DNA from: a bacterium
GTDB taxonomy: Bacteria; CSSED10-310; JAFGSJ01
Length of the DNA stretch: 64,000 nucleotides
Reading direction: 5' to 3'
Assembly (NCBI GenBank): GCA_016934675.1
Contig: JAFGSJ010000008.1
Coordinates: 1-64,000 of the forward strand
This document shows positions 52,100 to 59,764 of this stretch, piece by piece; within the stretch, counting starts at the first letter, position 1, and each line of letters starts with the position of its first letter. A program made the position numbers and the translations under genes. The notes under the pieces are model-generated. The model saw nothing but the letters and a program-made list of their open reading frames with translations, had not been told where the DNA came from and searched no databases.

Positions 52100-52206
52100 A
52101 TGTACCTGCTCCGCGATGCAGCAGTCTCTTTTCCCTAAGGCTGTGTTATCAGAATTGATATACAACAATTAGAAGCAGGCGGTTCATCAGTCATTGTAAC
52201 TATGTC

Positions 52207-53514
52207 TCAAGGAGTGGTCCTGATTTCGATATGCGTGGGAGTGACTGATCGAACAAAACCGTTTATGGACGAGTGAATCGGGACTCCCGGCCCTGGGGGA
52301 TTCAAGTCAGCAATCTTATCTCCGGTCCGGACTTGATCACCCGTTTCGACCAATGGTTGCGCGAGATGCTGCCCATGCTGTTTCAAGGGAATTGAAACGC
52401 GAGTTACAGTCATGGGTTGCTGGATAAGGGGAGCAGGTTGATCATACTGGTTCAAACCCAGTTTGGTCATGAGACGTGACAGGGGGAATCGGCGTTCGTC
52501 CGCATACGGTTTTTTTTGGGTGAGAGGCAAATCGTCAAGGTGCATTATGTCTGATGAGTGATGGGTTTTATAATCATGGCAGATTTCTTTAGGATCAAGG
52601 TCCAGCGGGCAAGAAGCGAGGCTACAGAGATTACATTCCGAACAGTAATGGCAACCTTTACTCAATTCATGCTCCCAGTTTTTCATGGACAGTGCCCTCA
52701 TAGCCAAATGCGGTTGGACTGGATGTCCGACGAGAAATCGCGGACACAGGTCCGTGCACATCGAGCATTGATCACAACATGAAGAACCAATAAGGGTAAC
52801 AGTGGTCGATTTCCGTTGATATTTCCGAACGAGAGGATGGTCGAGGGGAAGGAGAATGAGACCGGCTGTAGTCATGGTTACAGGTTGCTCTCGACTCGAG
52901 CCCAGGTTGCCCATCATGACCCCACCGACAAGCATAGCCTTATCCTGATCGGAATCGTATGCAAGCGTGGTCAGAATATCACCGATCAAGGCCCCAATTG
53001 GGGCTTGGACTGTAACGGGCTTGGGAACATCCCCCCCGACAGTCAGAAAGGTATGCGTCACGGGAGAATGTCGAGAAATGTTATACACCGTTTCAACATT
53101 CAGAACTAAAACATGCACATCTGGTGGAATTTTACCTGGTGGAACAAGCCGATCCGTAACGAGATTGACGAGAATGATCTCGTCTCCAGCCGGATAAAAA
53201 TCGTCCAAAAGAAATAGCTCGACATTGCGATCGGGCAGGCTTTTCAAAGCCGCTCTATGTTGCATATTCTTTTTCTTGATGGCAATGACAATTCTGGAAG
53301 CCCGGACCATATCAGCGATGTCCTTCAAAGTCCTGACGATTTGTGGACTATAATGCCTTAAGATTTCTTTGTCCTTATGAAGTAAGGGTTCGCATTCAAC
53401 AGCATTAAGGATCAGAGTATCGACCTGACATTGGAGTTTCAGATAGGTCGGGAAGCCGGCTCCGCCCGCACCAACAATACCCCATTCCCGAATCATGCCA
53501 TGCTTGAGTTCCAT
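52207..53514 (-). CDS. RnfC/PduS-like iron-sulfur flavoprotein
   Basis: A 435-residue soluble electron-transfer protein. The N-terminal NADH/FMN-binding part is EWGIVGAGGAGFPTYLKLQ with NAVECEPLLHKDKE. A SLBB-like region follows (VGGDVPKPVTVQAPIGALIGD). Two 4Fe-4S motifs are CCDQCSMCTDLCP and CHYCSECNLCSLASCP. The C-terminal region is like barrel-sandwich RnfC ends (LVETGDQVRTGDKIADLN). PduS, PrdC and RnfC share this layout. No other rnf genes or microcompartment genes are near, so it is a free-standing relative. ATG 53514 has GAGGA 7 nt upstream. Confidence 0.82.
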   Translation of the reverse strand: MELKHGMIREWGIVGAGGAGFPTYLKLQCQVDTLILNAVECEPLLHKDKEILRHYSPQIVRTLKDIADMVRASRIVIAIKKKNMQHRAALKSLPDRNVELFLLDDFYPAGDEIILVNLVTDRLVPPGKIPPDVHVLVLNVETVYNISRHSPVTHTFLTVGGDVPKPVTVQAPIGALIGDILTTLAYDSDQDKAMLVGGVMMGNLGSSREQPVTMTTAGLILLPLDHPLVRKYQRKSTTVTLIGSSCCDQCSMCTDLCPRFLVGHPVQPHLAMRALSMKNWEHELSKGCHYCSECNLCSLASCPLDLDPKEICHDYKTHHSSDIMHLDDLPLTQKKPYADERRFPLSRLMTKLGLNQYDQPAPLIQQPMTVTRVSIPLKQHGQHLAQPLVETGDQVRTGDKIADLNPPGPGVPIHSSINGFVRSVTPTHIEIRTTP

Positions 53515-53595
53515 CATCGTATCCTCGAAAAGAATCATGAACATTATTAGCAGGGAAATCTCGCCCTTTCAAGAACGAATTGGCTAGTGCAGGCC

Positions 53596-53692
53596 CAGGT
53601 CAGGGGCAAAGTCCCAGTATGACTTTCTGGGATGAGACCTGATAGGTCCCCGTGGGGGAAAGAGTACCATCATCCTTCTCAGGTGCGATGAT
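53596..53692 (+). other. Structured non-coding region upstream of the ABC ATPase
   Basis: On the plus strand CAGGTC (53596-53601) pairs with GACCTG (53636-53641) around CCCAG/CTGGG; then CCCC-GT-GGGG; then ATCATC/GATGAT (53669-53674, 53687-53692). Three stems in a row suggest a structured RNA, but no known riboswitch core was recognised. Confidence 0.4.
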
Positions 53693-53720
53693 TGAATAAA
53701 ATGAATCAAATACCTAGATA
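53692..53720 (+). promoter_or_regulatory. Promoter of the ABC ATPase gene
   Basis: TTGAAT (53692-53697) and TAGATA (53715-53720), 17-nt spacer, 57 nt before ATG. If real, the structured region just upstream lies outside this transcript. Confidence 0.5.
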
Positions 53721-53777
53721 GTAGACTTGAGGAATGTTTACTGAGCACGACCCTGATATCTAAACAGGACGCACAGA

Positions 53778-54545
53778 ATGATTATACTCGAACATTTGAG
53801 TAAATGTTATGGCCCGGTCCAGGCAGTCACAGAACTCAATTTAAAAATCCCTAAGGGGCAACTATTCGGTTTTCTGGGGCCAAATGGTGCCGGCAAAACG
53901 ACGACGATCAAGATTCTGGCCGGATTACTTGAACCGAGTCAAGGCACGGTAACCATAGCAGGATTCAATCTGAAAACGCATCCCGAACAGGCTAAACGGC
54001 TCACCGGTTATATCCCGGACAAGCCCTTTCTCTATGATAAGCTGACAGGGCGAGAGTTTCTCGAATTCATTGCCCGGCTCTACCAATTGAATGTGCCCGC
54101 ACTCTCCGCAAGAATCGAGTATTATCTCGAACTTTTCCAATTAAAGGATTGGGGTGATGAGCTGATCGAAAGTTATTCCCATGGCATGAAACAAAAGATC
54201 GTGATGTCTTCTGCTTTGCTTCATGATCCACAAGTATTAATTGTCGATGAGCCCATGGTCGGTCTGGATCCGGAAGGTGCGCTCCTGGTGAAAAAACTTT
54301 TTAAAGACTTGACCCGACAAGGTGTGACCATTTTTATGTCGACACATACGCTCGCTATTGCCCAGCAACTGTGTGACCGGATTGCTATTATCAAAAAAGG
54401 GGTCATTATCGCTGATGGCTCGATCGATGAACTCAAAAAACTGGTCAAAACTGGCGTTGAGGAGCTCGAAGATATTTTCCTCGAGTTGACCCAGGACCAG
54501 GCTCAGGTCCAACTCGCAGAAATATTGAGTATCAAAAAACCATGA
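53778..54545 (+). CDS. ABC transporter ATP-binding protein (orphan)
   Basis: A 255-residue ATPase subunit of the export-type (CcmA/NatA) family: Walker A GPNGAGKTTTIKIL, Q-loop region at YIPDKPFLYDKLTGREF, signature SYSHGMKQK, Walker B VLIVDEPMVGLDP, and His-switch MSTHT. The signature reads SHGM where LSGGQ is usual, as in this family. A C-terminal extension is acidic and helical. No permease gene is adjacent; the convergent tonB gene overlaps its end by 14 nt. Confidence 0.93.
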   Translation: MIILEHLSKCYGPVQAVTELNLKIPKGQLFGFLGPNGAGKTTTIKILAGLLEPSQGTVTIAGFNLKTHPEQAKRLTGYIPDKPFLYDKLTGREFLEFIARLYQLNVPALSARIEYYLELFQLKDWGDELIESYSHGMKQKIVMSSALLHDPQVLIVDEPMVGLDPEGALLVKKLFKDLTRQGVTIFMSTHTLAIAQQLCDRIAIIKKGVIIADGSIDELKKLVKTGVEELEDIFLELTQDQAQVQLAEILSIKKP

Positions 54546-55356
54546 ATTTGATTGAGATAACACCCCATTGCTCTTCCTGCCGGACCTCTCGGGGAAGGGC
54601 AGTGAACCGCCATTGTTTCAAATAGTTCATGGCGATTTGTTCGAGTTCTGCATTGGCTTTCTTTTCCGGGATTATCTTACCGACGGTACCATCAGGAAAT
54701 ACCCAAAATTTCAGAGTAATGACCATACTTGTTTCGAGTGAAACAGTCGGTAATGTCGGTTTAAAAATGACCATACGTGAGGCGACTGGTCCTTCGATCT
54801 GATCCTGGTTGGATGTGTTCTGATCCGGAGCGGGCAAATCGTTTGAAGGTGGGGCGATTTTCTGGTCAGCTTTGTCTACAGGTGTCGAAAGCCACTCACC
54901 ATCCTTGGGAAGGTGCCATTCGAGATCAAGAGGTAATTCGGCCATGGCCGATGGCAGAAGCTTGAGCTTATCATCAGTCAGGGCCAGGGAATCAGTAAGG
55001 ATTGGTTCAATAATAGTTTCTTCATAGCTCTGGTCTATTTTCTGAAAATGAGTTTGAGGGAGAAAAAAACTTTGGGTCGTTTGGTCTCGCGGTGTTTGAT
55101 TCAAAAGGTCGGCTTCATTCACCGTTTCCAGGGTTTCAAGCCAGTCCACATGTTCGGAAAACCTCTCGGCACTAAAAGCGGTCAGAACATTTTCATCAAA
55201 AGGAACAAATGAAACGACCTGATAGGTCTCGAGTTCGAACCCTTTGGAAAAATCAGGTCCGGGCATGAAAGCAAGGACACAGAAATGGATGAGCACGGAG
55301 ATGAGGATATAATAGAACAAGTGATAATGTGGTGACTTGTTTCGTTCTCTGGTCAT
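54532..55356 (-). CDS. tonB: TonB-family energy transducer
   Basis: A 274-residue protein. The N-terminal membrane helix (about 15-32) has the TonB-type layout after a short basic N-terminus; a long linker (about 35-195) is rich in E, D, P and Q. The C-terminal domain is TonB-like: VSLETSMVITLKFWVFPDGTVGKIIPEKK...LEQIAMNYLKQWRFTALP. It carries energy from ExbBD across the periplasm. The gene is last of the minus unit after exbB and exbD and overlaps the ABC ATPase gene. No TonB-dependent receptor gene is in the window. Confidence 0.86.
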   Translation of the reverse strand: MTRERNKSPHYHLFYYILISVLIHFCVLAFMPGPDFSKGFELETYQVVSFVPFDENVLTAFSAERFSEHVDWLETLETVNEADLLNQTPRDQTTQSFFLPQTHFQKIDQSYEETIIEPILTDSLALTDDKLKLLPSAMAELPLDLEWHLPKDGEWLSTPVDKADQKIAPPSNDLPAPDQNTSNQDQIEGPVASRMVIFKPTLPTVSLETSMVITLKFWVFPDGTVGKIIPEKKANAELEQIAMNYLKQWRFTALPREVRQEEQWGVISIKFMVF

Positions 55357-55420
55357 GCTGTAAAAATCTCCGCGAGCATCAGATCAAGGCGTACGATAGT
55401 TGTGCATTGTATCGGATTGA

Positions 55421-55834
55421 TTAGTTGGATGTTTCCGGCGTTGAGGGCCTGGTAGCGATCCCGACATCGAGCTGTAAAGAACGGGCAATATCCATAATCT
55501 GGACAATCATACCGTGCCTGACCATTTCATCCGCTTTGATCAATAAAAATTGCATATTCTTTTCCGATAATTGCTGTACCAGAGTGTCCCTCAGATGTTC
55601 AAGCTGTACGGATCGATTTCCGAGAATCAGTCTATTATCCTTGGTAATGATTATTTTGAGTTGGTTTTCGGGTTGCAGGTCCGTTGAGAGTGAACGTGGG
55701 AGTTGAATCCGAAGACCGGGTTGAATGACGAAACTCGACGAGATCATGAAGAAAATAAGCAGCAGCAGGACCACATCGATGAGTGGGGCCATACTCAATT
55801 CCGGTTTGATAACATTTCTGGTCTTGAAATTCAT
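55421..55834 (-). CDS. exbD: ExbD/TolR family biopolymer transporter
   Basis: A 137-residue protein with one membrane helix, LIDVVLLLLIFFMISSSFV (about 18-36), in which the essential Asp is present, and a periplasmic domain (LPRSLSTD, LLIKADEMVRHG, VQIMDIARSLQLDVGIATRP). Partner of the ExbB gene 23 nt upstream. It drives the TonB rotor with proton flow. Confidence 0.93.
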   Translation of the reverse strand: MNFKTRNVIKPELSMAPLIDVVLLLLIFFMISSSFVIQPGLRIQLPRSLSTDLQPENQLKIIITKDNRLILGNRSVQLEHLRDTLVQQLSEKNMQFLLIKADEMVRHGMIVQIMDIARSLQLDVGIATRPSTPETSN

Positions 55835-55857
55835 AATGAGACTCAGCTCCTTCTCGT

Positions 55858-56517
55858 TTAACGAATCTGCCAGGTTTCGATGTTCTTATCATCGGTCAAT
55901 TGGGTAGTGCCTTCGGCGAGAATTTCGACGACTTCGAGCGATGTTTTTTCCATAGCTAGAAGGAAGTGATTAACCCGTTTTTGGAAGTAATTATGAAAAA
56001 CCAGGGTAGGTATACCCACCAGCAGGCCGGCAGCGGTGGTAATCAGAGCTTCCGAAATACCTCCGGATAAGGCATTGGGGTCCCCCACCCCCTGCAGGGA
56101 GATGACCTGAAAAACCTCGATCATGCCGGTTACGGTCCCCAGAAGTCCCAGAAGGGGAGAGATGCTGGCGATAGTCGCCAGGGCATCGAGATAACGCTCG
56201 AGAAAAACGACTTCCTGCTTGCCAACATTCTCGATAGCTTCCTTGATCTCCTCCCTATTCCGACGATGTTTCAGAATACCTGCCTCAAAAATACGGGATA
56301 CCGGTTGCCAGGTCTTCTGACATAATTCCAGGGCCTCGCTGATTTTTTTCTGGTTCAGTAGTGTCTTGATTTCGTTGAGAAAAGAAGGCGGCAGTATTTT
56401 ACTCTCCCTCAGGTGTAACAATCGATCGATGATAATGGCCAGAGCCAGAATCGAACATAAACCAATCGGGACCATCATTATCCCGCCCTTGAAGATATAT
56501 GCGAAGAATTGAAACAC
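55858..56517 (-). CDS. exbB: ExbB/TolQ/MotA family proton channel
   Basis: A 219-residue protein with three membrane helices: one near the N-terminus (IMMVPIGLCSILALAIIIDRL) and two in the C-terminal half (LATIASISPLLGLLGTVTGMIEVF and ALITTAAGLLVGIPTLVFHNYF). The pattern SPLLGLLGTVTGMI is characteristic. Forms the channel with ExbD. First of the three energy-transducer genes, 187 nt after the TPR gene. Confidence 0.94.
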   Translation of the reverse strand: MFQFFAYIFKGGIMMVPIGLCSILALAIIIDRLLHLRESKILPPSFLNEIKTLLNQKKISEALELCQKTWQPVSRIFEAGILKHRRNREEIKEAIENVGKQEVVFLERYLDALATIASISPLLGLLGTVTGMIEVFQVISLQGVGDPNALSGGISEALITTAAGLLVGIPTLVFHNYFQKRVNHFLLAMEKTSLEVVEILAEGTTQLTDDKNIETWQIR

Positions 56518-56574
56518 AGCAGGTCTCCTCTGAAATGTTTCCGTTAAAAAACAAACCGTCGTTTCAGGTTCACA

Positions 56575-56603
56575 GTGTTAGTGTTAGTCTGGATCTATGT
56601 CAA
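56575..56603 (-). promoter_or_regulatory. Weak internal promoter before exbB
   Basis: On the minus strand TTGACA (56603-56598) and TAACAC (56580-56575), 17-nt spacer. The -35 is perfect and the -10 poor. It could support separate expression of exbB-exbD-tonB from the TPR genes. Confidence 0.35.
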
Positions 56604-56618
56604 ATTTTAGAACATATC

Positions 56619-56660
56619 CAGTCCGGGCCGGTCGATCCGAGACCGGATGAGACCGGACTG
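56619..56660 (-). other. Nested hairpin in the TPR-exbB spacer
   Basis: Outer CAGTCCGG/CCGGACTG (56619-56626, 56653-56660) encloses inner CCGGTC/GACCGG (56628-56633, 56641-56646). A further 8-bp palindrome AACGAGGC-AG-GCCTCGTT (56689-56706) overlaps the TPR stop codon. Probably an RNA-processing or attenuation structure. Confidence 0.5.
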
Positions 56661-56704
56661 ATATCTGATAATGCGAAGACTCCTTTCCAACGAGGCAGGC
56701 CTCG

Positions 56705-59700
56705 TTATCTGAGTTTCATTATCCACGAGCGGGCCTGTTCGCTCAAATCAGGCAGTATGGTCCGATTGGCCACTTTCTGATAGAGTCTGAGTGCATCCTG
56801 GGTTTTACCGTTCTTGCGGGACAATTCTGCAGCAGCGAACTCGGCCCGACCGCACCAGTCTTCATAACTCGAGAACAAATAGACGACGCGAATATAGTGA
56901 ACGATGGCTTCGGACCAGAGGCCTTCCTGGTCATACGTTTCAGCAATGGCGAATTGTGAGCCGGCCTTCAAATTGACCACGGGACTATCGAGTACTCGCT
57001 GATAGTGTTCCCGAGCCCTGGTAAATTGCTTATTTTCTTTGCAGATGTTGCCGGCAAGAAAATAGGCCTTATATGAAACAGGATGACTTGGATAATTGGC
57101 GCCGACCTGTTCCAGTGCCTGCAATGCTTCTTGCTTATTACCCAGATCATAATAGATTTCACCTATGGCATAAGCTGCTTCAGGCACTCGATTATGATCG
57201 GAATAGTGCTCTATGAACATACTGTAAGTGGCCAGTGCCTTTTCCTTTTGACCGAGCTCAGCCTGTATCTTTGCTTTGCCGAACAGGCAATCCGGGACCA
57301 GGTCACTGGTCGGGAAACGGGTCAGAAAATCCTCGAAATTGCTAAAAGCCTGCTCGAATTCGCCCTGATCATAATATAATTGCGCTCGGCGAAAGAGAGC
57401 ATGCCTGACCAGAGAAGGATTGGTCTGGTTTTCGATCAACTTTGTATATATGTCGATCGCTTTTGTATATTGGCGTTCACCGGCATATTGCTCACCGATC
57501 AGTAATTGAACAACCAGTCCGAGCGGACTGTGTGGGTCTTTGCTGAGAATGGTATTGCTCTCCTGGACAAAGCGATCGAACTGGCCCAAACGGTAATAAC
57601 TCAAGCCTATGCCATACTGTGCTTCGATCGCCTGCTCGGCGTGAGGAAAACGCTCGATCATGTCGCGATACGCATCCAGACTCTGATTAAAATGACCCAA
57701 ATTGTAAAAAGCATCGGCACGGGCCAGCAGGCTTTTAGGAGTCAATTCATGGGCAGGATACTTGATGGCAAAATCCAGAAAAATGTTCGCGGCTGAGGCA
57801 AAGTCCTCCTTTCTGAAGGAACACCAACCCAGATTGAAGAGGGCTTGGGCTGCATCATCACCTGAAGGATAGAGTTTCAGATATTTCTTGAAATAATCGA
57901 TCGCCCGATCAAGGTCCTCCCGCCGAAGAGACATATTGCCCAAGATAAAAACGACCTTCTCAAAAAGGATATGATCAGGATAGTTCTTTTCGAAACGACT
58001 GAAATAATCGAGGGCCACATCATATTCTCGAACATTAAAATAGCTTTCTGCGAGTTGAAAGAGGGCTTTGGGCCTCAGGTCCGATTCGACCTTGGCGTCA
58101 ACGATCTCCTGGAAACAACCGATTGCTTCGATCCATTTGCGTTGTTGGTAATAGGTCTGCCCCAGACCATACAGCACTTTGGTCCTTAAGCCTGTCTGAG
58201 GATGGTCGTTCAAGAGTTTCCTGAAAGTCTGTTCCGCAAGTTCAAGTCGAATGGCCCGTCGTTGCGATTCTGCCAACCAATAGAGAGCACTATCGACAAA
58301 CCAAGCCTCGTTATAGAGACTACTCAACTGTTCAAAGGAGAGTATCGCCTGCTCGAGGTCACCCTCGAGAAAAGAACACCAACCCATCCGAAAGAGGGTC
58401 ATGGGTTGAAGATAAGTCTTTTCTTGCTCCATCATGGTCCGGACCTGAGTATAATACACCAGAGCCTGGTCATAGCTAGTTCTGTTGAAAAAAATCTCGC
58501 CCAGCATAAATGCCGTTTTTGCCACAATGCCATCATCGGGATACTGATCGAGAATACGCAGAAAGATTTCCTCCGCTCGCTCATAGTTTGCCTGCTGGAA
58601 AAAGAGTAATCCAATAAGAAAATATGCTTTGGGGACCACGACGGATTGAGGATACCGATCAATGACCTGTTGCAAATTGTGGACCCCATCTCGCAACTCA
58701 TCCTCTTTCAGATCAATCAGGCCAAGTGCATAACAGGCTTCAGGTCGAAAAGGATTATCGGGATCACGTTCGAGGAGAAGATTGAATACTTGTCGGGCCA
58801 CATCATACTGACCGGCACCTACATACGCCCAGCCCTTGCTATATAATGCCCTGTCCTGTAAAGGTGAATCCGGAAAATTAGCGGCGAAATTGTTCAAGGA
58901 AGTGATGGCAGCCGTCCACTTTTTACTGTAATAATTAGCCTCAGCCATTAAATAATGAGCATTATCCGTTAAAACACTCAAGGGATAGGCTTCGAGAATA
59001 TGCGAGAATGAATCAAGGGCGACTTCATAATCTTGCAGCAAGAATGAAACCAGTCCCAGTCGAAACAAGGCATATTCAGCCTCAGCAACGTTCGGAAAAC
59101 GTTCGAGCAACTCACGATCATAACGGGCGGTCATGATATAATCACCACGCTCATAATAGAGACTTGCCAGCATATAATAGACATTCATCAGGACCGGATC
59201 GCTGGGAAAACCCTCGAAGAGAGAGTGGAACTCGTCAAGCGCAGCCTCAGCATCACCTGCTTTGCGCAACGCTTCTGCATAAAAAAAATGAGCTTCGGCC
59301 TGATTTGGACTGAACGGATACTTGGCCATGAAATTACGGAATTTTTTACGGGCTTGGTGAAGTTTCCCGGTTTTAAAGGCGTAAAGGCCCTTATCGAATG
59401 CCGCTTTTTCACCTTTGAACAAGCCATACATCCACGAAGTCAAGCCAGATTTCAACATAGCCGAGCTGGGAAATTGCACATCAGGATACGATGTTGCAGG
59501 CCAGCGAAACTCAGGCAAAGTGAAAGGTTTGAACACCAGTTCAAAGTCAGTCCATAATCCTTGGCTGCTAAGGTGAGGGAAGGGATCATCCGTCATCTCC
59601 TGTAACAGTTCCGCCCGCTCAGCAATAATGGTAACCTCGGGCAAATGCAAGCTGGGATTTTCTTCATCGGACCATAGAGGGTCCGATACAAACAGAAGCA

Positions 59701-59764
59701 GTACAATGACGAGGCCGGTCAAAGTCAAAGATCTTGACATGCAAAAAAGTGTATGCTTGGTCAT
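56705..59764 (-). CDS. Large exported TPR protein with TonB-box-like N-terminus
   Basis: A 1019-residue protein. The signal peptide is about 10-32 (SLTLTGLVIVLLLFVSDPLWS), then DEENPSLHLPEVTIIAERAELL. The LPEVTIIAER segment (41-50) resembles the TonB box and start of the plug domain of TonB-dependent receptors. The rest is about 20 TPR/Sel1-like helical repeats with the pattern A..F..YP.S....A.Y..G......G.Y..A....F. A periplasmic or outer-membrane scaffold is likely. It starts 4 nt inside the preceding TPR gene (ATGA overlap) and is followed by exbB-exbD-tonB, so the products probably work together. It has no beta-barrel. Confidence 0.85.
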   Translation of the reverse strand: MTKHTLFCMSRSLTLTGLVIVLLLFVSDPLWSDEENPSLHLPEVTIIAERAELLQEMTDDPFPHLSSQGLWTDFELVFKPFTLPEFRWPATSYPDVQFPSSAMLKSGLTSWMYGLFKGEKAAFDKGLYAFKTGKLHQARKKFRNFMAKYPFSPNQAEAHFFYAEALRKAGDAEAALDEFHSLFEGFPSDPVLMNVYYMLASLYYERGDYIMTARYDRELLERFPNVAEAEYALFRLGLVSFLLQDYEVALDSFSHILEAYPLSVLTDNAHYLMAEANYYSKKWTAAITSLNNFAANFPDSPLQDRALYSKGWAYVGAGQYDVARQVFNLLLERDPDNPFRPEACYALGLIDLKEDELRDGVHNLQQVIDRYPQSVVVPKAYFLIGLLFFQQANYERAEEIFLRILDQYPDDGIVAKTAFMLGEIFFNRTSYDQALVYYTQVRTMMEQEKTYLQPMTLFRMGWCSFLEGDLEQAILSFEQLSSLYNEAWFVDSALYWLAESQRRAIRLELAEQTFRKLLNDHPQTGLRTKVLYGLGQTYYQQRKWIEAIGCFQEIVDAKVESDLRPKALFQLAESYFNVREYDVALDYFSRFEKNYPDHILFEKVVFILGNMSLRREDLDRAIDYFKKYLKLYPSGDDAAQALFNLGWCSFRKEDFASAANIFLDFAIKYPAHELTPKSLLARADAFYNLGHFNQSLDAYRDMIERFPHAEQAIEAQYGIGLSYYRLGQFDRFVQESNTILSKDPHSPLGLVVQLLIGEQYAGERQYTKAIDIYTKLIENQTNPSLVRHALFRRAQLYYDQGEFEQAFSNFEDFLTRFPTSDLVPDCLFGKAKIQAELGQKEKALATYSMFIEHYSDHNRVPEAAYAIGEIYYDLGNKQEALQALEQVGANYPSHPVSYKAYFLAGNICKENKQFTRAREHYQRVLDSPVVNLKAGSQFAIAETYDQEGLWSEAIVHYIRVVYLFSSYEDWCGRAEFAAAELSRKNGKTQDALRLYQKVANRTILPDLSEQARSWIMKLR

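Noticed and set aside
53636-55228. The 13-mer GACCTGATAGGTC occurs at 53636-53648 and 55216-55228, with near matches at 44499 and 4861
   Set aside because: Dozens of shared 13-mers are expected by chance in 64 kb. One copy lies inside the tonB coding region.
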